Positions 16,915 through 26,361 are shown, counted from the stretch's first letter. The stretch is 64,000 nucleotides of DNA from Candidatus Scybalocola faecigallinarum (GCA_018711005.1 DVIT01000022.1:1-64000), one strand, 5' to 3'. Translations and numbers: made by a program. The notes: generated by a model from the letters alone, not told the origin.

Positions 16915-17982
16915 TCATTTCCCTGTATGATAATCAATGCCCTTATACGTATGGATTCCATAAGGATCATCTCCAGGCTCTGTTCCAAACCTGCCTCCTG
17001 TGGTAGGATAACCATAAATAGAGCCATCCTTGATCTTCATCTCATCTTCCCACGGAAGGTGATACTTTCCGGCGGCAAGATCCTTAATATAGGTCAGCCC
17101 TGCGTCGGATTCTCCGCCTGGCTTTGCCACATATCCTCTGTGGCCAAGATTATAAATATTATTTTCCAGACCCCACTCTCTCCGGGCTGCATCGGCATTT
17201 TCAGGGAAGATCTCGCCGGTCACGATCTCATATGGATTTCTCTGGCCCTGAACAAGAACCGTTCCGTCATAATTGGTGATCTGACCTTCGCCAAAGTAGT
17301 AAAATACACCGTCATATCCGGCAAGGTTGACCGCTACTGTATACATAAGATTATGCCATGCATTGGAGCGGTTGGTCAGAATCCACTGGTCATTCACCTG
17401 AGTGCTGTAGCCGGAAATACGGATGTAAACATTACAGCCTTTATAAGCGGCTTCCCTGGCAAGCTCAGGGATCATGCCGTCATGGCAGATGCATACCGCC
17501 AGCTTGGATCCGCCAGGGCCATCACATACCGGCATACCAAGATCTCCCGGATACCAGGGTTCAATAGGATTCCATGGAAAGAGCTTTCTGTATTTCAGGC
17601 AGATTTCGCCCTCCGGATTAATGATGATCGCTGTATTATAAGGATTCTTCGCAGGATCCGGATTTCGCTCCATAATGGAAAATACCCCATATACCCCTTC
17701 CTCTTTGCAGGCTTTGGCAAATTCATCGGTTTCTTTTCCCGGAATATCGCAAAGAAATTCTTCAGTCAGCCATTTTGATGTATTTAAACCCTGGGTGCTG
17801 TATTCAGGAAAAACGATCAGCTCTGCCCCGGGATAGCCCGCTTTTGTGGCGTGAAGGGTGCGGACGATCTCCTTCACCTGTTTATCAATATCTGCTCTGG
17901 AATTAATGATCGGCACAGGCATCTGAATGGCTGCCACCAAAAATCCTTTGCTCGGTTTATTCATACTTCCAATACTTCCCAT
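16915..17982 (-). CDS. amiF: Formamidase
   Basis: 355 residues. It hydrolyses formamide to formate and ammonia in the cytoplasm. The nitrilase-superfamily triad is visible: Glu60 in VFPEYSTQG, Lys in [10 protein letters not shown] and Cys in AVCICHDGM. Long stretches agree with the AmiF enzyme known from Helicobacter (GSIGSM start, [25 protein letters not shown]). A tail of about 20 residues after GGRFG is longer than in that enzyme. AGGAGG lies before the ATG. It follows the AEP genes on the same strand but has its own promoter and an early terminator-like hairpin in its leader (18075-18150), so it can be controlled separately. Its role here may be nitrogen supply. Confidence 0.93.
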   Translation of the reverse strand: MGSIGSMNKPSKGFLVAAIQMPVPIINSRADIDKQVKEIVRTLHATKAGYPGAELIVFPEYSTQGLNTSKWLTEEFLCDIPGKETDEFAKACKEEGVYGVFSIMERNPDPAKNPYNTAIIINPEGEICLKYRKLFPWNPIEPWYPGDLGMPVCDGPGGSKLAVCICHDGMIPELAREAAYKGCNVYIRISGYSTQVNDQWILTNRSNAWHNLMYTVAVNLAGYDGVFYYFGEGQITNYDGTVLVQGQRNPYEIVTGEIFPENADAARREWGLENNIYNLGHRGYVAKPGGESDAGLTYIKDLAAGKYHLPWEDEMKIKDGSIYGYPTTGGRFGTEPGDDPYGIHTYKGIDYHTGK

Positions 17983-18074
17983 AGTATTTACCTCCTGTCG
18001 GTTGCTGTCTTGATGTCGCGCAAATGCGCAGTGTCAGTATTTCCCATGAGAATTTTTGTTCCGGAATAAAAAAC

Positions 18075-18102
18075 GGCGTCCGGAAAGTAAAATCCGAACG
18101 CC
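18075..18102 (-). terminator. Terminator between phnX and amiF
   Basis: GGCGTTCGG and CCGGACGCC form a stem with a 10-base loop, followed on the minus strand by GTTTTTTATT. It ends the AEP operon, but also lies about a dozen bases downstream of the expected start point of the promoter at 18122-18150, so it can act as an attenuator for amiF. Confidence 0.8.
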
Positions 18103-18121
18103 TTTGTCTTGGGATGTGTTC

Positions 18122-18150
18122 ACTATAGCACGAAAGGAAAAATTCGTCAA
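18122..18150 (-). promoter_or_regulatory. Promoter in front of amiF
   Basis: TTGACG (18150-18145), a spacer of 17 bases and TATAGT (18127-18122), read leftwards. It starts 9 bases after the phnX stop codon and upstream of the terminator hairpin at 18075-18102. Confidence 0.6.
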
Positions 18151-18158
18151 GTGTAAAA

Positions 18159-18926
18159 TTATTTCACCAGCTCCAAAATCCCCCGAATATCTGAAACCAC
18201 AAAATCCGCGCCAGCCTCTTTATAAACTGCTGTTACTCTTTGGGCTTCTGCTGCTTTTTCCTCCGGACTTAAGGCCTCATATTCCTCCTTCGTCAGTCCC
18301 ATGACAGAGCTGCCTTCAATAATGCCCACAGAAACAAGTCCGGCGTTTTTGCCTTCCTTAATATCCGCGACTGTATCTCCCACTTTCATCACACGGGATA
18401 CGCAGGACAGTCCAAGGGCTTCCATGTTCCGAAAGACTATGTAAGGATACGGGCGGCCCTTCTGTCCGGTGGAATCCGGAGAAAACCAGCAGTCCGGGCT
18501 GTATCCGGCAGCCTTTGCCGCAGGAACCACAATAGCCATCATAGCATCATTGTAGCCTGTGGTAGAGCCGATCTTTAATCCCATTTCCCGAAGGGCATCC
18601 ACCGTTTCAGTCACGTAAGGCTTTGGATCCGAATACTGCTCTACCGTTTTTAAAATAAGGCTTTCGCTAAGCTCATAAACGGCATGAACATCCTCCTCGG
18701 TCCAGGCTCTGCCATACTTTTCCTCCCACAGCCGGGAAATCCGTTCCATGGAAAGCATGGTACGCACATGATCGATCTTAAGCATGCCCATAGGCTTTCT
18801 TACTTCCTCCAGGGTCGGGGTAATGCCAAAGGCTTCAAATGCGTCAACAAAAGCTTTTACCGGAGCAAAGCAGCCATAATCTACGGTTGTCCCTGCCCAG
18901 TCAAAAATTATACCGTCAAACTTCAT
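18159..18926 (-). CDS. phnX: Phosphonoacetaldehyde hydrolase (phosphonatase)
   Basis: 255 residues. It cuts the C-P bond of phosphonoacetaldehyde, giving acetaldehyde and phosphate. This is a HAD-superfamily enzyme: the nucleophile Asp is in IIFDWAGTTVDYG at the start, the cap domain carries the Lys that forms the Schiff base (region KPMGMLKIDHV), and VMKVGDTVADIKEGKNAG gives the later HAD motif. It begins 22 bases after phnW with GGAGG before the ATG, so it is the next step in the same operon. All expected residues appear present. Confidence 0.95.
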   Translation of the reverse strand: MKFDGIIFDWAGTTVDYGCFAPVKAFVDAFEAFGITPTLEEVRKPMGMLKIDHVRTMLSMERISRLWEEKYGRAWTEEDVHAVYELSESLILKTVEQYSDPKPYVTETVDALREMGLKIGSTTGYNDAMMAIVVPAAKAAGYSPDCWFSPDSTGQKGRPYPYIVFRNMEALGLSCVSRVMKVGDTVADIKEGKNAGLVSVGIIEGSSVMGLTKEEYEALSPEEKAAEAQRVTAVYKEAGADFVVSDIRGILELVK

Positions 18927-18948
18927 GTTCTATCCTCCATATTCCCGG

Positions 18949-20079
18949 TCAGCCTGCACAGGACAGATCCTTGTCTGTGTCCAGGCAGCCGTGTTTTTCC
19001 AAAAAGCTGCGGATAATATCGCACACCTTTACAATATCTTCTTCATAAATTTCTCCGATATTTCCAATACGGAAGGTATCCGCGTCCGTCACCTTGCCCG
19101 GATAAATGGCATAGCCCCGGTCTTTAATATACTGGTACATTTCCTGGAAGGAAAAGTTGTGGTGATCCGGATAGAAAAATGTAGTAATAATCGGTCCCTG
19201 ATGCTGGCCGCCAATGTAGGGGCGGATGCCCATTTCCGCCATTTTCTCAATGAGCAGGCGGTTATTGCGGGCATAACGGTCCGCTCTTGCCGGGATACCG
19301 CCCTCGGCTTCCATTTCCCGAAGGGCCTGGGCAAAGGCCAGGACCACATGGGTCGGTGAGGTAAAACGCCATTTTCCGTCTTTATTCATAGTTTCCCACT
19401 GATCGTACAGATCCAGCGACAAGCTTCTTGCCTTGCCCCTGCTTTCCATCAGCTTGTCTTTACGGCAGATGATGAAGGAAAATCCCGGCACGCCCTGGAT
19501 ACACTTGTTGGCGCTGCTGATAATAAAATCAATGCCAAGTTCGCCTACAGGAATATCTACGCCGCCAAAGCTGGACATAGCATCCACGATAAATGTTTTT
19601 CCTGCGGCCTTAACCACTCTGGCCACAGAAGCAATATCGTTTAAAATGCCGGAGGTTGTTTCACTGTGGACCATGGAAACGTGTGTGATCTGAGGATCCT
19701 TCTCTAAAATCTCAGCAATTTTTTCTGCTGAGGGAACTTTATTATATTCTTCATTATAAATCGTATAAGGGATCCGGGCATGAGCGGCGATGTCTGCCAT
19801 GCGCTCGCCATAGGCTCCATTGGCAGCAATAAGGAGCTTATCCTCATCACCGATAACACTGGTGATCACCGACTCCACCCCAAAGGTGCCGCTGCCCTGC
19901 ATCAGCACTGCCGTATATTCCGGCTCGCTGACATGGGCAAGCTTTAACAGCTGTTCCCGAATAGACAGGGTGATCTTTTTATAATCATCATCCCATGTGC
20001 AGTGATCAAATAACATTTCCTTTTTTACAGTATCCGTTGTTGTCAACGGTCCCGGGGTCAGTAATTTATAATTTAACAT
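18949..20079 (-). CDS. phnW: 2-aminoethylphosphonate-pyruvate transaminase
   Basis: 376 residues. It moves the amino group of AEP to pyruvate, giving phosphonoacetaldehyde and alanine, with PLP. The opening LLTPGPLTTTDTVKKEMLFDHCTWD is characteristic of the family. DAMSSFGGVDIPV holds the PLP-contact Asp, and ISSANKCIQGVPGFSF holds the Schiff-base Lys. AGGAGG precedes the ATG. It lies 26 bases after the transporter gene and 22 before phnX. The complete set of uptake, transamination and C-P cleavage makes the pathway clear. Confidence 0.96.
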   Translation of the reverse strand: MLNYKLLTPGPLTTTDTVKKEMLFDHCTWDDDYKKITLSIREQLLKLAHVSEPEYTAVLMQGSGTFGVESVITSVIGDEDKLLIAANGAYGERMADIAAHARIPYTIYNEEYNKVPSAEKIAEILEKDPQITHVSMVHSETTSGILNDIASVARVVKAAGKTFIVDAMSSFGGVDIPVGELGIDFIISSANKCIQGVPGFSFIICRKDKLMESRGKARSLSLDLYDQWETMNKDGKWRFTSPTHVVLAFAQALREMEAEGGIPARADRYARNNRLLIEKMAEMGIRPYIGGQHQGPIITTFFYPDHHNFSFQEMYQYIKDRGYAIYPGKVTDADTFRIGNIGEIYEEDIVKVCDIIRSFLEKHGCLDTDKDLSCAG

Positions 20080-20105
20080 TTCATATCCTCCTGTGTTGTA
20101 TGGTT

Positions 20106-22745
20106 TTATTTGCAGCTTTCAGATAATTCCTGATGCTTTTCAAGCAGTTCAATGGTCAAAGGCTCTGAAAATGTCTTTGGATAGGCGGAGCTGTTGGCCT
20201 CATCCGTTGTCTCCCCTTCATACAGGGCGTTAGGATAATATTTCTGAAGCTCGGTGCGTCCCTTTGTAATAATGCACTCTGCCATTTCCTGAGCTAAAGG
20301 ATTGGTATTCTCTCCTTTGTCAATAACAGCCACAGACTCTGTCAGAGAAAAGTTTCCTTCTGTAGGATCCACAAAATCCACCGGAAGGCCTTCTGCCTTG
20401 TCTGCAACAGCCTGCTGGCGCAGACCAAAGCCTACAGCCACTTCTCCTGCACGGACTTTCTTTAACGGTGCAGATCCGGAAGACTCAATATGAGGGCCGG
20501 CATTTTCATAAATCCCGGTCAGCACCTCTTTAGCTCCATCCTCGCCATACTCGCTGACTAACGCCTGGATCAGCAGCCATGCGGTAGAGGAACTTTTAAT
20601 ATCCGTTACAGAAATCATATCCTTATACTGAGGATCGGTCAGATCCTTCAGGCATGTAGGCATATCCAGCCCATTTTCCTCAAGCACCTGGGTATTTACG
20701 ATAATGGTACCCTCCTGGGAAGTGATCGGCGCGCAATAGTCTCTCTGTTCATTGCTATCCAGCAAAGTATACTCAAAATTTAACGGCTGGAAGATGCTCT
20801 GATCTTCCTGGGCGCTATCAATATAGAAGGTACTTAATGTGAGCATATCTGCTTCAATATTAGTGCCCTCGGCCATAACCTTTCCGCCAAGCTCAGAGGT
20901 TCCAAAGGTCTGGAAAATATACTGGCCCTCATAGCCGTTGTCGTCCAGCGTCTTTTTCATAGCTTCCACAGCCTCATCATCCGCATTGGAATAAATGATA
21001 ACCTGATCAGAGGCTGCGCTGGCATTGCTCTGGCATCCGGTAAATGCAAAACTTCCTGTAATTACGGCAGCCATCATGACTGCTGCTGCTTTTTTCACTC
21101 TCATCTTCTTTGTTCTCCTTTTTTGATCTTTTGATACTTGTCTCATGGCATATCCCAAAATCCCCTTAACGATCAGGTTTGTTGCCAGGATAAAAAGGGA
21201 TAATACAAACACTTCATTAAATTTTGTATAATACTGGAGCTCCTTGATCTTTGCTGTGATCACCATTGTCCGTGCTCCGGCAATAAAGATCACGGCGCTC
21301 ACAGTTACCATCGCATTTACAAAATAATAGCTGAATACTTCCAAAATCGTAGACGTCATATTGGGGGTCACAATACGCACAATGGTTTTGATCCATGTAT
21401 CTCCCATAAGGGATGCCGTCGTTTCCCAGGAGCTGTTCAGCTTGGACAGGGAATTTTTCATCATCAGGTATGGCGTGGAAAAGAAATGGACCACATTACA
21501 CAGGATAATGAGCAAAAATGTATTTTGCAGGGATGTCCCTGAGAAAATAAACATAAAGGCAATACCAATGACCATACCGGGAATGGTGTTGGTGATCAGG
21601 GCAATGGCGTCGATCACGGATTTCAATCGGCCGCCCATATGGCTCCTTGCTGTGACCAGAGCTGCGCCATAGGTAACAATAAGCCCCAGCACCGCCGTAC
21701 AAACGGCCACGAAAATAGAATTTTTATACACATCCAGCAGACTGGAATCGTTTAGTACAGCCTGCAAATGCTCCAGGGTAAAGGAGACCTGATATGGCCA
21801 TTCCTTTACAAAGGGTACTACAAAGATTACCGCAAAAATAGCCAGGATGGATAAAAGGATCAATGCCGAAACGCCTCCGCAGATGCCATCTCTTACACGG
21901 TTTTTCTTAAGCTCGATCTCAGAAATCTTTGTATACCGGATATTATAGCGTTCCAGATATTTCAAAAGGGCAATGCTCACTACCGACGGAATCAGCATCA
22001 TCATAGCCACGACCGCGCCTCTGCCAAAGTCCGGAATACTTCCAAGCATTTCATTATATAAGACTGTAGCCACTACTTCATACTCGCCGCCTACCGATGC
22101 CGGAATACCATAATCGGTAAAGCACAGGAAAAAGCACTGTACAAAGGACGCAGCCAGCGTTCCCAGCAGCGGGCGGATAATGGTCTGCCAAAAGGTCCTC
22201 AGCGGGCTGTCCCCCATCACTCTGGAAACAACCATAAATTTCTTGTCAATAAAACCCATGGTATTTAAAATGAGCATAAAAGAAATGGGCAGCGTATAAA
22301 TCACATAGCCAAACAGCAGGCCGTTAAATCCGTAAATATCAAAAAGCTGTACGCCAAAAAGCTGTGTTAAAAGTCCCTGCCTTCCAAACGAATAAATAAT
22401 AGCAAAGCCATATGTGATCGTTGGAAGGAGCATGGGCAGAACCGCCAATGTACGTATAAGTCCCTTAAATTTTTTGTTCAGATTTGTATACTGTATACTG
22501 TACGCCAGAAAAAAAGCAAGTACCGTGGCTGTCAGGGCGCTGCAGGCAGACACTGCCAGGCTGTTTCCAAGGGCTGTCATAAATCCCCGGCCGGTAAGCA
22601 CTTCCGCATAATTACCGATCCCGGCGCCGGTATCCCCGAAAAATGACTGGGCTAAAAGCCTCACCAGCGGGATAGCCAGAAAAACAGCAAACAACGCAAG
22701 CACAAGGACATAGATGACCTTAATTTCTTTTTCTTTCCGTATCAT
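20106..22745 (-). CDS. AEP ABC transporter permease fused in frame to the substrate-binding lipoprotein
   Basis: 879 residues in one uninterrupted frame. Residues 1-547 are a double permease (two BPD_transp_1 units of about 270 residues, with the EAA-like loops MGDSPLRTFWQTIIRPLLG and MGDTWIKTIVRIVTPN). From Met548 (21104-21102) the protein reads as a complete binding protein: basic start, hydrophobic stretch, lipobox-like Phe-Thr-Gly-Cys, then a periplasmic-binding fold for iron or phosphonates (SDQVIIYSNADDEAV). A ribosome site (AAAGGAGA) lies 9 bases before that ATG, so the lipoprotein may also be made alone. What is missing is the stop codon of the permease, and this may be real or a sequence error. 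It imports AEP with the ATPase at 22789-23559. Both parts usually are separate genes. Confidence 0.85.
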   Translation of the reverse strand: MIRKEKEIKVIYVLVLALFAVFLAIPLVRLLAQSFFGDTGAGIGNYAEVLTGRGFMTALGNSLAVSACSALTATVLAFFLAYSIQYTNLNKKFKGLIRTLAVLPMLLPTITYGFAIIYSFGRQGLLTQLFGVQLFDIYGFNGLLFGYVIYTLPISFMLILNTMGFIDKKFMVVSRVMGDSPLRTFWQTIIRPLLGTLAASFVQCFFLCFTDYGIPASVGGEYEVVATVLYNEMLGSIPDFGRGAVVAMMMLIPSVVSIALLKYLERYNIRYTKISEIELKKNRVRDGICGGVSALILLSILAIFAVIFVVPFVKEWPYQVSFTLEHLQAVLNDSSLLDVYKNSIFVAVCTAVLGLIVTYGAALVTARSHMGGRLKSVIDAIALITNTIPGMVIGIAFMFIFSGTSLQNTFLLIILCNVVHFFSTPYLMMKNSLSKLNSSWETTASLMGDTWIKTIVRIVTPNMTSTILEVFSYYFVNAMVTVSAVIFIAGARTMVITAKIKELQYYTKFNEVFVLSLFILATNLIVKGILGYAMRQVSKDQKRRTKKMRVKKAAAVMMAAVITGSFAFTGCQSNASAASDQVIIYSNADDEAVEAMKKTLDDNGYEGQYIFQTFGTSELGGKVMAEGTNIEADMLTLSTFYIDSAQEDQSIFQPLNFEYTLLDSNEQRDYCAPITSQEGTIIVNTQVLEENGLDMPTCLKDLTDPQYKDMISVTDIKSSSTAWLLIQALVSEYGEDGAKEVLTGIYENAGPHIESSGSAPLKKVRAGEVAVGFGLRQQAVADKAEGLPVDFVDPTEGNFSLTESVAVIDKGENTNPLAQEMAECIITKGRTELQKYYPNALYEGETTDEANSSAYPKTFSEPLTIELLEKHQELSESCK

Positions 22746-22788
22746 ATTTTCCTCCTTCAGGCATGGAGCAGTTCCCCAAAAGGGGAAC

Positions 22789-23559
22789 TCATCCGGCCTG
22801 TATACACTCTGTTATATTGCTTCCAAACAAGGCAAATATATTATTTTTCTTAATTTCCAGCTGATTCAGTATAAATTCTCTCACAAAACTATTGGCCGGA
22901 GTTTTTATAATTTCTTCCGGCTTCCCATACTGGGAGATCATGCCATTATTGACGATCAGTACCTTATCCGATAAGGTCAGCGCTTCTTCCGGATCATGGG
23001 TAACAATGATCGTTGTCAGGTGGAACTCTCGTGCGATTTCTTTGATTTTTTCTTTAATAGATTCTTTGATCACACCATCCAAAGCGCTTAAGGGCTCATC
23101 CAGCAAAAGGATCTTCGGCTTCATTACCATTGTCCGGGCTAAAGCCACCCGCTGCTTCTGTCCGCCGGAAAGCTGCTCTACCTTTTTGCTCAGCTGTTCT
23201 TCCAGTCCCAGCAGCTTGATCAGATCATCCACATCCTTTGCCGTGGCAATTCCGGGATTGTTTCTTAATCCATAGGTAATATTCTTGTAAACATTCAGGT
23301 TAGGAAACAGGGCATAGTCCTGAAAAACAATATTAAAGCCGCGCTGCTCCATCGGTACATGGGTAATATCCTTCTTATCGAAAATAATCTCCCCTTCATC
23401 CACAGGCGTCAGTCCAAGGATCAGATTCAATAACGTTGTTTTTCCGCAGCCGGACGGCCCTAATATAGATACAATCTCACCATCTTTAATTTTCAGATTA
23501 ATATCTTTAAGTATGGTCACGTTATCATAAGATTTTTTTACATGCTTTAATTCCAGCAT
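22789..23559 (-). CDS. AEP ABC transporter ATP-binding protein (PhnT-like)
   Basis: About 256 residues. Walker A GPSGCGKTT, Q-loop FQDYALFPNL, signature [15 protein letters not shown], Walker B ILLLDEPLSALD and the switch His in IIVTHDPEEALTLSD are all present. It would energise import of 2-aminoethylphosphonate through the permease-lipoprotein fusion encoded 43 bases downstream. The ORF extends upstream, but the ATG at 23559 has AAAGGGG before it and matches the usual start. It is the first gene of the AEP operon. The substrate is inferred from phnW and phnX. Confidence 0.9.
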   Translation of the reverse strand: MLELKHVKKSYDNVTILKDINLKIKDGEIVSILGPSGCGKTTLLNLILGLTPVDEGEIIFDKKDITHVPMEQRGFNIVFQDYALFPNLNVYKNITYGLRNNPGIATAKDVDDLIKLLGLEEQLSKKVEQLSGGQKQRVALARTMVMKPKILLLDEPLSALDGVIKESIKEKIKEIAREFHLTTIIVTHDPEEALTLSDKVLIVNNGMISQYGKPEEIIKTPANSFVREFILNQLEIKKNNIFALFGSNITECIQAG

Positions 23560-23643
23560 CCAATGGTTTCCCCTTTCATTATTAGTGCCGCGCATCACTG
23601 CGGCATACAGGTTATTCCTGTGATTCTTGTGTTGACAGTTGGT

Positions 23644-23673
23644 ATTATACGAAAGCCAATTCACAGGTTTCAA
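23644..23673 (-). promoter_or_regulatory. Promoter of the AEP operon
   Basis: TTGAAA (23673-23668), a spacer of 18 bases and TATAAT (23649-23644), read leftwards. The palindrome at 23725-23739 lies about 52 bases upstream of the -35 box. Confidence 0.7.
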
Positions 23674-23717
23674 TCAAGGCTTTGTTAAAACTATGTAAAT
23701 GGCATATAAAGAAAAAT

Positions 23718-23746
23718 GAGGTTTTGTAGAAAATCTACAAAACCTC
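23718..23746 (-). terminator. rpiR terminator containing a candidate RpiR operator
   Basis: A 13-bp perfect stem (GAGGTTTTGTAGA / TCTACAAAACCTC) with a 3-base loop that overlaps the rpiR stop codon, followed by ATTTTTCTTT on the minus strand. Its core TGTAGATTTTCTACA recurs almost unchanged in the rpiR upstream region (24664-24678), which suggests it is also an operator upstream of the AEP promoter. Confidence 0.75.
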
Positions 23747-24619
23747 ATCTTCTTCGCCATAAGCCCGTTTTGAAACGATCTCACTGGTCTTATTCAGTTT
23801 TCTGGAAAGCTTGTCATACGACATATTCAAAGCGCCGGCATAAAGCATATCCACCAGGGCAAGCTGGGAAATCCTTGAAAATATTGTATCCCCGTACAAA
23901 AACTGCCGGTTGCTGGCACACAGCAAAATATCCGCATACTTTGAAATCAGCGAGTTTTCAAAATTCGTCAGCACAAGTGTTGTCGCTCCCGCCTGGCGGG
24001 CCAGCACCATCATTTCCACCGTATGCTTTGAACATCCGGAATAGGAAATGCCAATAGCCAGATCCTTCCTGGAAAGATTTACGGCACTTACATTTTGAAG
24101 ATAATAATCTCCATACATACGGCAGTTTAATCCCAGATACGTCAGCTTTGTCAAAAGATCATTGGCTGTACAGATGGAATTTTCCACGCCGTAGATCACA
24201 ATGTTTTCAGCCCGGCAGATGGCCTCCACGGCCTTTTTATACTCCCTGACCTGTACGCTCTGCAGCGTTTCCTCCAGCATTTCCATGGAAGTGGTAATGA
24301 TCTTTCCCGGAATATCTTCCAGGCGATCTTTCCGGGACAGCCGGAAACCATACAGATCGATCTTATCTCCCTCCTCCGGCTCACGCCGTCCCTCCTCCTT
24401 TACCAGGGCGTATTTAAAATCCCGAAAGCCTTCATAGCCCACAGCCTTCACAAACCGTATAACTGTGGGCTGGCTTACCTTACAATCTCTGGCCACCGCC
24501 TCGATCAGCAATCCGTCCGGCGCTCCTTTGTATCCCAGGATATAATCTGCCACCTTTTTCTCTGACGGACGCAAAGCTCCATAAATTTTTTGTATCTTGA
24601 TCTTTACAATATTTTCCAT
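23735..24619 (-). CDS. RpiR/MurR-family transcriptional regulator
   Basis: 294 residues: N-terminal helix-turn-helix (IEAVARDCKVSQPTVIRFVKAVGYEGFRDFK, about 38-68) and C-terminal SIS domain (about 125-260; GVENSICTANDLL, ISYSGCSKHTVEMM) that binds a phosphorylated small molecule. It lies directly upstream of the AEP operon on the same strand and is separated by a terminator, so it is the likely regulator of AEP use. GGGAGG precedes the ATG. A SIS domain sensing a phosphonate intermediate would be sensible but is inference. Confidence 0.88.
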   Translation of the reverse strand: MENIVKIKIQKIYGALRPSEKKVADYILGYKGAPDGLLIEAVARDCKVSQPTVIRFVKAVGYEGFRDFKYALVKEEGRREPEEGDKIDLYGFRLSRKDRLEDIPGKIITTSMEMLEETLQSVQVREYKKAVEAICRAENIVIYGVENSICTANDLLTKLTYLGLNCRMYGDYYLQNVSAVNLSRKDLAIGISYSGCSKHTVEMMVLARQAGATTLVLTNFENSLISKYADILLCASNRQFLYGDTIFSRISQLALVDMLYAGALNMSYDKLSRKLNKTSEIVSKRAYGEEDEVL

Positions 24620-24663
24620 AATACCTCCCGGATATAAGGTGACAATTCAGATGCAGATGCTGC

Positions 24664-24678
24664 CGTAGAAAATCTACA
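24664..24678. promoter_or_regulatory. Candidate RpiR operator upstream of rpiR
   Basis: An inverted repeat CGTAGAAAATCTACA, 14 of 15 bases identical to 23725-23739, located 45 bases before the rpiR start codon. Position and repetition point to autoregulation. Confidence 0.6.
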
Positions 24679-24782
24679 GATTTTTGTTTTCCAACCAATC
24701 ACCATTGTAAAAAAAAATTTGCAAAATTCTTCTATAATAAAAATTGTACTAAAAAAAATACATAATGCCAAGGGTCAAATTT

Positions 24783-26336
24783 CTACTCTCCCATTTCCTC
24801 ATACATTAAACACGAAAACAGCAGCGTAGGATAAATCCCGTCATCCTCAAGGGACAGCCCTGTGACCTCCTGGATCTTTCGCAGCTTGTTCATAACGGTA
24901 TTTCGGTGATAGCTCAGCTCCCGCCCGGTCTTTGTCAGATTTTTGCAGCATTTTAAATAGGTGGAAAGGACTTTGAAAAGATCCGTATGGTGCTGCGCAT
25001 CATAGGCGGTCAGATCGGCCAGGGACGGATGGCACAGGTAGATCTGGCGCTGGTGGCCATGGCGCTGGACAAAGGCGCTTCGGCACAGATCCAGCATATA
25101 GGTCATGCGAAAATCCTCAAAACAGCATACCCGGCTGCCGTTTCCGTCTGCGCCGAGCTTCAGGGCTTCTTCCGCCATAAGATAAAATGTATAAAAATAC
25201 TCCATGCGCCGCCCTGCTCCTGAAATCCCTGCTATCAGACCCTGTCCGGCCAGATATTTCTCCAGCGCGTCCAGCTTTAACTCCTCCGGCCCGCGGTGCT
25301 TTATAGGGATCAGTCCCACAATAGATCGTCTGTAAATGGCAAAATCTCCCGCCGGATACCGCTGCTTCAGAGGGTACACACAAGGATTCAGGGGCCGGTT
25401 CCCGGCTTCCTTATACTTAAATACCACGCAGACAAAATAGGGATCACCGCCAAAGCCGTTGATCTGTGCGGTCCGTGCCAGTTTTTCATTCATCCGGGTA
25501 TCGCCTTCCCCCAGCGCCCCTTCCAAAAGGTCATAAATAAACTTTTCAAAAACCAGTCTCCGGTCACTGATTCCCATGGATGTATACTGGCCCGCCTGTT
25601 TCATCCATCCTTCCAAAGCTTCTGCCATCACCGGAAGGCAGTAATCCAGGTGCGCCATTTCCAAAGGCCGCCATAAAAGGATACTTCCCACAATGCTGGC
25701 TCTGGCCCGGATATATTGGACAGCAATATCCTGCCGTGACCGTATCCCTTCCAGCTCCTCCGGCTCAAGCCGCCCCCGGGACAGCAGCTGGCCGCCAAGA
25801 TAATTTTCCCCATGCTCCAGGCCGCACCAGGCCAGCAGCCGGTAGTCCTTGCCCAGCAAAGCCACAGGACATGACGACAGCTCCCAGCAGGTTTCAACTA
25901 AAGCCCGTATGCGGCTTCCGCCCCGACGTCCGGAAAAGGACCGCTGCCACAGCCTAAACGTCCCGAGAATATGCTCCGCCCGGTTCACAGCTTCCAATAA
26001 GGGCAGCTCCCATAAGATCACCCCGCAGGGCCATTCCTTTTCCCTGGCCTCCCGGATAAACTGCTTCCCGGACTCCACATCTCCGGGAAAATGGCCGCAG
26101 ATTAAAAAGACCGGCATCCATCCGTTTTCCTCTTGCACCGCCAGGCGGCATAAAGGCTCTAATACATCCAATGTCCCGACAAACATCCTGCGGAGCGTTC
26201 CGGAAAGCATTGCCCGGCAATCCCCGGGCGAAACTGTCAATGTCTGTATTCCGTCGATTTCCCATCCGTCCCGATTTTTGGCATAAAATCCCTCATCCCC
26301 TGTATTTTGATCCTGTATAAATATGCGAAGATCCAT
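24783..26336 (-). CDS. PucR/CdaR-family transcriptional regulator
   Basis: 517 residues. A variable N-terminal part (a PucR-like sensing region in about 50-200) leads to a GGDEF-like middle (about 280-420) and a C-terminal PucR-type helix-turn-helix (LTKTGRELSYHRNTVMNKLRKIQEVTG, about 475-500). Such proteins usually activate genes for purine, sugar-acid or amino acid use on a small-molecule signal. GGGGGGAG lies before the ATG. It is divergent from the MATE gene at 26482, and a 17-bp palindrome lies between them. The effector is unknown. Confidence 0.85.
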   Translation of the reverse strand: MDLRIFIQDQNTGDEGFYAKNRDGWEIDGIQTLTVSPGDCRAMLSGTLRRMFVGTLDVLEPLCRLAVQEENGWMPVFLICGHFPGDVESGKQFIREAREKEWPCGVILWELPLLEAVNRAEHILGTFRLWQRSFSGRRGGSRIRALVETCWELSSCPVALLGKDYRLLAWCGLEHGENYLGGQLLSRGRLEPEELEGIRSRQDIAVQYIRARASIVGSILLWRPLEMAHLDYCLPVMAEALEGWMKQAGQYTSMGISDRRLVFEKFIYDLLEGALGEGDTRMNEKLARTAQINGFGGDPYFVCVVFKYKEAGNRPLNPCVYPLKQRYPAGDFAIYRRSIVGLIPIKHRGPEELKLDALEKYLAGQGLIAGISGAGRRMEYFYTFYLMAEEALKLGADGNGSRVCCFEDFRMTYMLDLCRSAFVQRHGHQRQIYLCHPSLADLTAYDAQHHTDLFKVLSTYLKCCKNLTKTGRELSYHRNTVMNKLRKIQEVTGLSLEDDGIYPTLLFSCLMYEEMGE

Positions 26337-26361
26337 AAAACTCCCCCCCTGGTCTTATCAC

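Noticed and set aside
16906-17778. 290-residue open frame opposite amiF
   Set aside because: Shadow of a highly conserved gene in another frame.
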